From contig QNCH01000010.1 in assembly GCA_003645745.1 (NCBI GenBank), positions 1-15,968 on the forward strand: DNA of 15,968 bases, read 5' to 3'. The notes below the pieces were generated by a model. That model was not told where the DNA came from and ran no database searches. It saw nothing but the letters and a program-made list of their open reading frames with translations. Each line of letters opens with the position of its first letter. The first letter of the stretch is position 1. The stretch comes from Candidatus Omnitrophota bacterium (GTDB lineage Bacteria > Omnitrophota > Gorgyraeia > B26-G9). Position numbers and translations under genes: made by a program. This document shows positions 1-7,437 of this stretch, one piece after another.

Positions 1-2835
1 AGTTTCAACATCCATATATTGCACAGAGTTAAATATTTCCCATTCTTCTGAATCATTTTTCAATAAAATAAATGAGTGCCCCGGCTCAGAAGAACTGTAG
101 ATAACAGAACTATCCGCGTCTAAATTATCTGTTACTCCTGTAGCAAAAAGCGCGTCAACTCCAAGATATCTAAACATTATCCAATCAGGGCTGCTTGCTG
201 TATCACAAACCCATCTGGCATGGCTTTCATATTCTAAAATATAGGCCAACCAGCCGAAATAGGTTCCGCCAGTACCTAAATTTATCCTGGATTCAAAATA
301 TTTATTATAAATAAAAAATTCATTTATAATTGCAGCTACTGTTTCTTTTTTCGCTTTAAATGAACTATGCCTGACTGCGTCAAGCCTGTCTTTTATTTCC
401 TTTAATCCTGAATCTGTCTCTAATATCTGAATTTCTTTTTCTAACTGGGCAGTTACAGGCATTGAGGCAGAGATGTAAGAATATTCAGAATTCTCTAATA
501 AATCATATTCTACAAACCCTTCTGGCGCGTCTTCTGTTGCTTTTAGTTGAAATCCGTTCATTAATTCTACCTTTCCCTGCATTTGCTCTGTTGGCATAAT
601 CTCGCCAACTACAGTTCCTGGCATTAAATAAAGCCCTGTTTTTTGCCCTGCTTTTAAAGAAGCAATTTTTACCTTTATTCTACAGATAAATTTTGTGCCT
701 TTGCCTTTTACCAAAACCTTTTTTGCGGAAAAAATTCCATTTTCCCCTAAATGATTGCATAACCTCTGAAAAAAAAGCGGCTGAGGAGGGATATTTCCCG
801 CCCCTTTCACAATTTCCAAAACGATCTGCTCCTTGCTTCCTGAACCAGCCTTAGATTCCACGGAATTAGATGGTTGATAATGATTAAAATCAAGACGTAA
901 CGCCATAAATTCCTGCGTATCTGCAGTTGAAACACTCGAAGTTGTCTCCTTCTGCTTTAGAGGCGGTATATATTTATAGGTATATTGCGGATGTTCCGGA
1001 GCTTTTTTTAATGTTTCTTCTGAAACTTGATTGCGCCGTGGGGCAACAATTCGTTTTATCGGTTCTATGTTGAAAATCATCTGGTTTGCCTTATTCCAAT
1101 CAATAGGTAAGTAAAATAACGCAGCGATAAAACCAACAATGGCAGAAAAAAACAACCCCGCCTGAACAATTAATTCTTCGTTTAAAAAACGTTTCACTTG
1201 AGGGGAAGAAGTTTTATCCTTTTGGACTTCTTCTTTTCCTGATATTTCTGAAAGTTCTTTATCTGAAGTATCTGCCTGCGGCATGCTGTCCTGTAAAGAA
1301 CTTCTTGCGCTGTGATTACCAGCCGCTGTATTATTACGGCCAGTGCCAATATTTACAGTGTTTTTCCATGACAAAAATTGCTGATTATTTATCTGCGGCA
1401 ATATAGCTATTGTTTCAGCAATAAGCGTTTCTATATAGTCATCGCCTTGTTCTCTGCTTAAATTTTTCCGTAAGTTTTCTTTCCTTAGAATAAACTTATA
1501 GATCAATTTGATTTGGCCTGGCCAGAGAGTATTAGCAATATAGTCCTGAAAAATTGCTGCAGTTTCCTTAAAAAATTCATCTTGAGTATTTTTTTCAATA
1601 GATTCTAAAACTTCTGCTTTTCCTGATAGTAAAAGGCCGATTCGTATATTAGAGGACAGTGTTTCTAAATCACTGCCCCGCATAAAATTTGCTCCGTTTT
1701 TGACTAACATATTAATTAATTCTTTAATTAATGGACTACTATCTCTATATGAGATTATGTTATTTTTTTGTTCCAACAAGCCGGATAGCTTAGCTGACAA
1801 TAATTGCCTTAGCTTAAAATCCATTGTTGATTTTGTTCTTTCCAGATCTTGCAGCAATTCGCGATAAGTCTTAGCTCCCAACTTATTTAACCCTCTATAA
1901 ATTTTTTGGAGATATTTGTCATTTTTTACTGAAGATAATAAAGAAATAAGTTCAATCAATAGAGGCTGATTATCTTGCGCCCAATCTGAGAGATCGCCGG
2001 CGCTTCTTAGTTGTTCAAAAATTATTTTTACTTTCAGGCTCTTTAGCTCATGGGTAAGAATAAATTCCTGCAAAAACGGATTATCGTTGTAGAGAAAATT
2101 TAAGAGATTAATTTTTAATTCAGATGTGTCTGGATTAAGTATTGCCGGATGGCTAAAATTCAGCCCAAAACACAGGTTTAAATGTTCTATCCCATCAATT
2201 GAGGCCTTAAGAGCTGCCATTGTGAGTCTATATTCCAGGTTCTGAAGAGCCGCGGATAAAATTCTCTCAATAACTTTTGCGCGGATAGAGTCCGGAAACA
2301 GCTCTAATAAAACGCAAATTCTTTGGCCTATTCTAATGCGTTCAAAATTATCCGTGGAAAGCTTTTTTAGTTTTTTATTTACAAGTGTAGAAAATTCCTT
2401 AAAAACCGCATCTTCTTCCCATTTAATTAAATCAGCAATGATTAGCAAAAGCGGGGTTAATGCTTTAAATGCCTGAGGATTGCCGTTTTTAATCTCGCTG
2501 TTTATAATAGCCTGAAAAATTTTCTCCTTATCCCACTCAACATTTAACTTCTGATTAACAATTTTTCCCTTGCCTATGTCTATTGGCTTTCCAAATTTCG
2601 AGATTCCTGAAAGCAAACAAACCCTCTCTATAGGCAGGCCTTTCTGCCCGGGATTCGCAACTAATTGCTGAATTGTTTCTGTATTTAATCTTATTTGAGG
2701 CGCGAGATTTTGGGAAGCAAAAATTTGCTGTTCACATAGTGCCCCCAATGCTCCCGTTTGAGAAAAATTCAAAAACAGGAAAGCTTCAATTAATAGGATC
2801 GCGAATATTCTAAAAATTATTTTTTGTTTTGCCAT
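1..2835 (-). CDS. Large membrane protein with transglutaminase-like C-terminal region (partial, 3' end outside window)
   Basis: The frame is open for 945 codons from an ATG at 2835 to the window edge, with no stop seen, so the C-terminus is missing. Residues about 7-27 form a hydrophobic signal or anchor segment. A long Leu/Lys/Glu-rich, probably helical region follows to about residue 500. A single strong membrane segment lies at about 555-577, then a Pro/Lys/Ser-rich linker. The last ~150 residues read like a transglutaminase/papain-like fold: Cys877 in a WVCDTASS context, a following RYLGVDALFATGV segment, His920 in GHSF, and WEIFNS with Asn936 where these enzymes usually have Asp. I infer a membrane-anchored protein with a protease or transglutaminase-like domain; the activity is unproven. 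The N-terminal part matches nothing I recognise. There is no good Shine-Dalgarno before the ATG, but a promoter lies about 90 bp upstream. Confidence 0.75.
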   Translation of the reverse strand, partial: MAKQKIIFRIFAILLIEAFLFLNFSQTGALGALCEQQIFASQNLAPQIRLNTETIQQLVANPGQKGLPIERVCLLSGISKFGKPIDIGKGKIVNQKLNVEWDKEKIFQAIINSEIKNGNPQAFKALTPLLLIIADLIKWEEDAVFKEFSTLVNKKLKKLSTDNFERIRIGQRICVLLELFPDSIRAKVIERILSAALQNLEYRLTMAALKASIDGIEHLNLCFGLNFSHPAILNPDTSELKINLLNFLYNDNPFLQEFILTHELKSLKVKIIFEQLRSAGDLSDWAQDNQPLLIELISLLSSVKNDKYLQKIYRGLNKLGAKTYRELLQDLERTKSTMDFKLRQLLSAKLSGLLEQKNNIISYRDSSPLIKELINMLVKNGANFMRGSDLETLSSNIRIGLLLSGKAEVLESIEKNTQDEFFKETAAIFQDYIANTLWPGQIKLIYKFILRKENLRKNLSREQGDDYIETLIAETIAILPQINNQQFLSWKNTVNIGTGRNNTAAGNHSARSSLQDSMPQADTSDKELSEISGKEEVQKDKTSSPQVKRFLNEELIVQAGLFFSAIVGFIAALFYLPIDWNKANQMIFNIEPIKRIVAPRRNQVSEETLKKAPEHPQYTYKYIPPLKQKETTSSVSTADTQEFMALRLDFNHYQPSNSVESKAGSGSKEQIVLEIVKGAGNIPPQPLFFQRLCNHLGENGIFSAKKVLVKGKGTKFICRIKVKIASLKAGQKTGLYLMPGTVVGEIMPTEQMQGKVELMNGFQLKATEDAPEGFVEYDLLENSEYSYISASMPVTAQLEKEIQILETDSGLKEIKDRLDAVRHSSFKAKKETVAAIINEFFIYNKYFESRINLGTGGTYFGWLAYILEYESHARWVCDTASSPDWIMFRYLGVDALFATGVTDNLDADSSVIYSSSEPGHSFILLKNDSEEWEIFNSVQYMDVET

Positions 2836-2923
2836 AAAAACACCAAGGTACAAAAAGATAAGATCAACCTTTTTCTGTCTGAGACACTAACATTTTAAAT
2901 ACTTTTATTTTGATTGTAATATA

Positions 2924-2952
2924 ATATTACCTTATTTGCTCATTTTCGTCAA
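2924..2952 (-). promoter_or_regulatory. Sigma70-like promoter for the large membrane protein
   Basis: On the minus strand, TTGACG (2952-2947) and TAATAT (2929-2924) are separated by exactly 17 bases. This would place transcription start near 2917, about 80 bases before the ATG at 2835. The call rests on match and position only. Confidence 0.5.
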
Positions 2953-3091
2953 GTTTGAGGAGATTTCGACAACTAATTTTTGACAACGCAGGGGAGAGAT
3001 TGCCGTAATTGGTAATAAAAAAAGGGGATTCTTTAATGACGATGCAGAGCATTCTATTGTCATTACTACCGTTTGCCATCCTCCCTTTTCT

Positions 3092-3142
3092 GTCATTCCC
3101 TGCACGCAGGACAGACGCCAGCAATCTTTTAGCGGGAATCCA
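3092..3142. repeat. Composite of two dispersed palindromic repeat motifs
   Basis: It joins TCATTCCCTGC..GCAGGACAG to GCAATCTTTTAGCGGGAATCC. Both motifs recur at 12985-13048 and 13106-13136, and the second also at 5053-5072. They look like REP-type intergenic palindromes. The short open frames across 2927-3209 are shadows of this repeat and non-coding sequence; I see no gene between 2836 and 3298. Confidence 0.6.
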
Positions 3143-3309
3143 CTGTAAAAAATTTAATTATGTTCAAATGATAAGTTTACGGTGTCCCCGCTTCATTCAG
3201 AAGCTGTGAAATAATTATTGTTTTCTGCGTGTTTACCTTTATGTCTCGTCGAAGAAAGAACGTGAAAACGTAAAAAGGGAATATTATTTCACAGCTTCTC
3301 ACCGATTAC
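3121..3309. repeat. Long dispersed repeat, copy 1, with 17-bp inverted arms
   Basis: This ~189-bp segment is repeated at 5053-5240 in the same orientation with moderate divergence. It begins with the GCAATCTTTTAGCGGGAATC motif and ends with CTCACCGATTAC. Its second half is bounded by perfect 17-bp inverted arms, AGAAGCTGTGAAATAAT (3199-3215) and its complement (3283-3299), which could form a long hairpin. The right end lies inside the 3' end of the neighbouring pseudouridine synthase gene and supplies its stop codon. It has no coding capacity. A miniature transposable element or REP-like family is the likeliest explanation. Confidence 0.8.
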
Positions 3310-3991
3310 AATAAGTCATAAAGTATTCTGGTATTTTCGTTTCAAACTTCATTTCTTGATTACTAAAGGGGTGTTTAAATCTAATTGACCACGCGTGTAG
3401 GGCTAAACGTCCTTTAGTGTTCTTGCCATATTTTATATCACCGACAATTGGATGCCCCTTTTCAGATAAATGAACACGAATTTGATTTTTCTTACCCGTC
3501 AAAAGCTCTATCTCTAATAGGCTATAGTTCTTTGACTCTTTTATTACCTTATATTTAGTTCTCGCGAACTTTCCTTTTTGTGGATTCTTAACAGATTGCA
3601 TTTTATAATCATCATCTTCAGCAAGATACGATTCGATAATGCCGCTTTTTTCTGTTAAATTACCATACACTAAAGCTAAATATTTTTTTTCTACATTTTT
3701 CCACTGCGTTGCAAATTTCTCACGGATCTCAAAACTTTTAGCAAAAATCAATACTCCAGAGGTCTCGCGATCCAACCGATGGACAACAAATAGTTTAGTA
3801 TTTGCCTTGAGATTACCTTTTCTAATATAATTTGTCAGCAAACGATGAGCCGTCTTTTCTGAATCGTAATTAGCTTTAACACTCAAAAGCCCTGCCCCCT
3901 TATCAATCACAATTATGTCTCGATCCTCATAAAGAATCTTAATCCCTGCAGGCACACATTTATTTCTTATTTTTATTTTTGATTTAATCAT
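3299..3991 (-). CDS. RluA/RluD-family pseudouridine synthase
   Basis: The 230-residue protein carries the RluA-family signature VHRLDRETSGVLIFAKS. Asp74 in HRLD is the expected catalytic residue that attacks the uridine ring. Other family landmarks are the N-terminal YEDRDIIVIDKGAGLL strand, LTGKKNQIRVHLSEKGHPIVGDIKYG, and LALHAW near the end. There is no N-terminal S4 RNA-binding domain, so it resembles the shorter RluA-type enzymes. It should isomerise specific uridines in rRNA or tRNA in the cytoplasm; the exact site cannot be told from sequence. It starts 9 bp after the stop of the hemolysin III gene and is probably co-transcribed with it. The last codons and the TGA stop (3301-3299) lie within the 189-bp repeat, so the native C-terminus may have been replaced. 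Confidence 0.9.
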   Translation of the reverse strand: MIKSKIKIRNKCVPAGIKILYEDRDIIVIDKGAGLLSVKANYDSEKTAHRLLTNYIRKGNLKANTKLFVVHRLDRETSGVLIFAKSFEIREKFATQWKNVEKKYLALVYGNLTEKSGIIESYLAEDDDYKMQSVKNPQKGKFARTKYKVIKESKNYSLLEIELLTGKKNQIRVHLSEKGHPIVGDIKYGKNTKGRLALHAWSIRFKHPFSNQEMKFETKIPEYFMTYCNR

Positions 3992-4000
3992 AGAATAATC

Positions 4001-4699
4001 TTAATCTATTTTTGAAGTTAAATAAAACAGCATCCCCAAAAAATGTGCAGTGCTTCCGCAGAGCACAAAAAGATGCCAGATAAAATGAAAATACGGCACC
4101 TTATTACACGCATAAAAAATCAGCCCCAAAGTGTAGAATACCCCGCCAATAAAAAGCCAGAGAATCAAACCTTTGGGCACCATTTGCAACATAGGCTTAA
4201 AAGCAATAACAATCAGCCATCCCATAACCACGTAAAATAATACTGAGACAATTTTATATTTCCCAAGCAGGAAAATTTTTGCAATAATTCCCCCAATAGC
4301 CATAGCCCAAATAAGTCCGAAAAGAGTCCACCCCCATGGGCCGCGCATAGAAACCAACGTCACTGGTGTATATGTTCCCGCGATAAGCAAGTAAATAGAT
4401 AAATGATCCAAAATTCTAAAAAACCGTTTTACACGTTTATTTGTAAAGCTATGATATAAAGTTGATGCTAAATAAAGTAAAAAGAGTGTAGAGCCATAAA
4501 TACTAAAACTTACGATTCGCCAGACATCACCATATTTACTGGCAAAAACGATAAGTAAAACAAGCGCAACAATACTTAAAACCGTACCTATGCCATGTGT
4601 AACGCTGTTGGCTATTTCCTCTCCTAAACTTTGTTGTCTATTTTGAGAGTTTTTAAATTCAAAAATACTTGCCTTACTTTTTTCTTTCATCATTTTCAC
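4001..4699 (-). CDS. Hemolysin III / PAQR-family integral membrane protein
   Basis: The 232-residue protein has about seven hydrophobic segments and the family landmarks: EEIANSVTHGIG near residue 30, STLYHSF after the second helix, HLSIYLLIAGTYTP, and a C-terminal HFIWHLFVLCGSTAHF. The family's conserved histidines, thought to bind a metal, are present. Members include YqfA and the bacterial hemolysin III proteins and are related to eukaryotic progestin/adipoQ receptors. Their bacterial role is poorly defined and may concern membrane lipid homeostasis. Length is normal. The longest frame starts at a GTG (4699), but the ATGs at 4693 and 4690 are equally plausible because no clear Shine-Dalgarno decides between them. 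It lies just upstream of the pseudouridine synthase on the same strand. Confidence 0.9.
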   Translation of the reverse strand: MKMMKEKSKASIFEFKNSQNRQQSLGEEIANSVTHGIGTVLSIVALVLLIVFASKYGDVWRIVSFSIYGSTLFLLYLASTLYHSFTNKRVKRFFRILDHLSIYLLIAGTYTPVTLVSMRGPWGWTLFGLIWAMAIGGIIAKIFLLGKYKIVSVLFYVVMGWLIVIAFKPMLQMVPKGLILWLFIGGVFYTLGLIFYACNKVPYFHFIWHLFVLCGSTAHFLGMLFYLTSKID

Positions 4700-4736
4700 A
4701 ATCTAAAGAGAGCAAAGAGGGGGCAGACCTCGAGAA

Positions 4737-4919
4737 TATACTCAAACGCAATTGGTTTGTAATTTTATGACATTTCCCTGCACTGCATCTTGAAACGTTC
4801 TTCATTCGCAAATCCTTTGGCGCAGCAAGCTGCGCCTGCGGTTTGACTTAGGCCAGAACGTTCCAATCTACGGCACAGGGAAACGCCTAAATTTTACAAA
4901 CCAATTGCGTTTGAGTATA
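4737..4919. mobile_element. 183-bp hairpin element (MITE-like), copy 1
   Basis: The element begins TATACTCAAACGCAATTGG and ends with the exact complement, and almost the whole length is self-complementary. Inner landmarks are two GAACGTTC-like blocks and a centre GGCGCAGC..GCTGCGCC. Copies occur at 7201-7382 (same orientation) and 8790-8961 (inverted). The TA dinucleotides at both tips would fit TA target duplication as in IS630/mariner-derived MITEs, but no matching transposase is visible here. It is non-coding and lies upstream of the hemolysin III gene. Confidence 0.85.
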
Positions 4920-5052
4920 AAAACTATTCTCTGCTTGCAATCTGTATGGGCTGGACATTCTTTTATTTTAATTTTTTATCCTCTAGTTGTCAATTATTTT
5001 CTAATTTCGAGGGTAATCGGCGACTAAAGCGGGGTTTCAGTTATGGATTTCC

Positions 5053-5240
5053 GCAATCTTTTAGCGGGAATCTATTTTGAAAAATTGAATTATATTAAAA
5101 TGATAAGTTTATGGTCCCCCCGCTTCAGTCAGAAGCTGTGAAATAATCACTGTTTTTCGTCTGTTTATTTTTGTGTCTCGTCGGAGAAAAAAATGAGAAC
5201 GTAAAAAGGGGGTATTATTTCACAGCTTCTCACCGATTAC
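5053..5240. repeat. Long dispersed repeat, copy 2
   Basis: Second copy of the 3121-3309 repeat, same orientation, with the same 17-bp inverted arms (5131-5147 and 5214-5230) and the same CTCACCGATTAC right border. Its right border again falls at the end of a leftward reading frame (the helix-turn-helix remnant ending at 5237). Differences from copy 1 are scattered point changes, which suggests independent ageing. Confidence 0.8.
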
Positions 5241-5419
5241 TTTCGAGGGCTGCCCACTCTTTTCCTGCTAAAAACATCACTGATTACCTTTAAAGCTTGA
5301 TCCCGCCATTTATAAACCAATGAATCACTAACACCTTTCTCTTTGGCTACAATGAATAAGCTGCCTTGACAATCTTTGACGTTTTGATGTTTGTTTAGTA
5401 TAATTTCTTTTGGGTATGG
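5237..5419 (-). pseudogene. Helix-turn-helix remnant, possibly transposase or regulator N-terminus
   Basis: This frame is open for about 60 codons between in-frame stops (upstream TAA at 5422-5420, terminal TAA at 5239-5237) but has no ATG/GTG start in a sensible place. The translation includes FIVAKEKGVSDSLVYKWR, which looks like a helix-turn-helix of the kind found at the N-terminus of IS3-type transposase OrfA proteins. No DDE domain follows. The terminal stop lies in the border of the 189-bp repeat, which may have truncated it. The nadE promoter overlaps it on the other strand. I treat it as a decayed fragment; the family is uncertain. Confidence 0.35.
5376..5404 (+). promoter_or_regulatory. 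Strong sigma70-like promoter for nadE
   Basis: TTGACG (5376-5381) and a perfect TATAAT (5399-5404) are separated by 17 bases, giving a start near 5411 and an untranslated leader of about 80 bases before nadE. A Shine-Dalgarno AAAGG at 5481-5485 lies 8 bases before the ATG. No obvious operator or riboswitch is visible in the leader. Confidence 0.6.
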
Positions 5420-5493
5420 TTAATTATTTTTTTTCTATAATAATGGCGGTGTTCAGATTTAACTTTTAACAAATTATTCGAAAGGCTGGCGTA

Positions 5494-7200
5494 ATGATAA
5501 GGCTTGGCATTGCTCAGGTAAATACTATCGTTGGAGATTTTAAGGGCAACGCGAATAAAATTGCGCTTAATTTAGAAACCGCGGAAAAATACGATCTTGA
5601 TATTTTAGTTTTTCCTGAACTTACAATTTGCGGCTATCCTCCGGAAGACTTGCTGCTGAAAAAGCATTTTATTGAGGCTAATATTGAGGCGTTATATACT
5701 CTTGCTAAAAAAATTACCTCTAAAACAGTAATTATCGGATTTGTTGACCATGACGAAAAAGGCCACCTCTATAATGCCTGCGCGGTAATTTGCAATCACA
5801 AAATAATCGGTGTGTACCGCAAAATGTTTTTGCCTAATTATGCTGTTTTTGATGAAAAACGCTACTTTGAAGCAGGGCAGGAAAATATTATTTTTTCAAA
5901 AGACAGGCAATCTCTTTTTGCGCTTTCAATTTGTGAAGATATCTGGGTTAAAAATGGGCCGTATGTAGAGCAGGCAAAATCCGGAGCTCAAATTTTGATT
6001 AATATTTCAGCTTCACCTTATTACGCGGGAAAAAATAGAGAACGAAAAGCAATGTTATGCGCGCACGCGATTGAAACGCAGGCATTTATTTGTTTTGCAA
6101 ATCTAATTGGAGGACAAGATGAATTAGTTTTTGACGGCAGCAGCTGTATAATCAGCCCAAAAGGAAAAATAATCGCTCAAGCAAAGTCATTTACAGAAGA
6201 TTTTATTGCTGCTGATTTAAATATACAATTTCAACAAGCAAACAAAAAACAAATAACTTGCAAAAAAATAAATTTACCACATTGCGCGCAAATAGATATA
6301 ACAAAAATACATCTGCCTTTAAAAAACAATTTCGCGCCAAAAGATTTAAGCCTTGTTCAGGAAATTTACCAGGCGCTTGTTTTAGGCACAAAAGATTATG
6401 CTGCTAAAAATGGATTTAGCAAAGCAGTAATCGGCATTAGCGGAGGCATTGATTCCGCGTTAACTGCAATAATTGCCGTAGATGCTTTAGGCGCAGATAA
6501 CGTAGTCGGAGTTTCTCTGCCTTCCCAATATTCATGCTCAGAAACTAAATTGGATGCTGAAATTTTATGCAAAAATTTAGGAATTCAGTTTATCCGCATT
6601 CCTATACAAAATATTTTTACTGCATATTTATCTGTTTTAAAAGATATTTTTAAGCAAATGCCTGTAGACACTACAGAGGAAAATTTACAAGCCAGAATCA
6701 GAGGCAATATTTTAATGGCTCTTTCTAATAAATTTAGCTGGCTGGTTTTAGCTACAGGAAATAAAAGTGAGCTTTCTGTAGGTTACTGCACTTTATATGG
6801 AGATATGGCAGGAGGTTTCGCAGTAATTAAGGATGTGCCGAAAACGCTTGTATATAAACTTGCAGCTTTTAGAAATCAACAGCAATCCAATGAATTAATC
6901 CCTCAATCAATTATCAAAAGGCCGCCTTCCGCTGAGCTTAAAAACAATCAAAAGGATACTGATACATTGCCTGATTATTCTATTTTAGATGCTATATTAA
7001 AAGCATACATTGAAGAAAACCAAAAAGTATCTGCGTTGCAAAAATCTCAAGGATTTAAAGAAGAAATTATGAGAAAGGTAATTCCTTTAGTGGATAAAAA
7101 TGAATATAAACGAAGACAATCTCCACCTGGCATAAGGATTACGCCTAAAGCTTTTGGCAAAGACAGGCGTATGCCGATTACACATAAATTTATTGAATAA
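5494..7200 (+). CDS. nadE: Glutamine-dependent NAD+ synthetase
   Basis: The 568-residue protein is a complete two-domain NadE that makes NAD+ from nicotinic acid adenine dinucleotide, ATP and glutamine in the cytoplasm. The N-terminal nitrilase-type amidase (about 1-260) shows the catalytic triad: Glu42 in FPELTICGYPPEDLL, Lys110 before FLPNYAVFDE, and Cys147 in SICEDIW. It releases ammonia from glutamine. The C-terminal synthetase (about 285-568) has the ATP pyrophosphatase loop SGGIDS (316-321), then ATGNKSELSVGYCTLYGDMAGG and the usual RRQSPPGIRITPKAFGKDRR tail. Length is normal for the glutamine-using form. The start is supported by AAAGG 8 bases upstream. It is probably monocistronic, since a hairpin element begins immediately after the stop codon. 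Confidence 0.97.
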   Translation: MIRLGIAQVNTIVGDFKGNANKIALNLETAEKYDLDILVFPELTICGYPPEDLLLKKHFIEANIEALYTLAKKITSKTVIIGFVDHDEKGHLYNACAVICNHKIIGVYRKMFLPNYAVFDEKRYFEAGQENIIFSKDRQSLFALSICEDIWVKNGPYVEQAKSGAQILINISASPYYAGKNRERKAMLCAHAIETQAFICFANLIGGQDELVFDGSSCIISPKGKIIAQAKSFTEDFIAADLNIQFQQANKKQITCKKINLPHCAQIDITKIHLPLKNNFAPKDLSLVQEIYQALVLGTKDYAAKNGFSKAVIGISGGIDSALTAIIAVDALGADNVVGVSLPSQYSCSETKLDAEILCKNLGIQFIRIPIQNIFTAYLSVLKDIFKQMPVDTTEENLQARIRGNILMALSNKFSWLVLATGNKSELSVGYCTLYGDMAGGFAVIKDVPKTLVYKLAAFRNQQQSNELIPQSIIKRPPSAELKNNQKDTDTLPDYSILDAILKAYIEENQKVSALQKSQGFKEEIMRKVIPLVDKNEYKRRQSPPGIRITPKAFGKDRRMPITHKFIE

Positions 7201-7382
7201 TATACTCAAACGTAATTGGTTTGTAATTTTATGACATTCCCCTGCACTGCATATTGAAACGTTCTTCATTCGCAAATCCTTAGGCGCAGCAAGCTGCTCC
7301 TGCGGTTTGTCTCAATCAGAACGTTCCAATATAGGGCACAGGGAAACGCCTAAATTTTACAAACCAATTGCGTTTGAGTATA
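7201..7382. mobile_element. Hairpin element (MITE-like), copy 2
   Basis: This ~182-bp copy is very close to copy 1 at 4737-4919 and in the same orientation, with TATACTCAAACG tips and an imperfect palindrome throughout. It starts at the base immediately after the nadE TAA, so nadE keeps its full length. Folded as RNA it would form a very long stem that could end nadE transcription. The space from here to uvrC (7383-7437) is only 55 bp. Confidence 0.85.
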
Positions 7383-7437
7383 AAACAGGGTGCGGGATTC
7401 AGTAATTTGAAATATGTAATTTGAAATTGTATGGGGT

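Noticed and set aside
3009..3209. 66-codon rightward frame that looks like a small hydrophobic peptide
   Set aside because: The hydrophobic run comes from translating the dispersed palindromic repeats; there is no ribosome-binding site.
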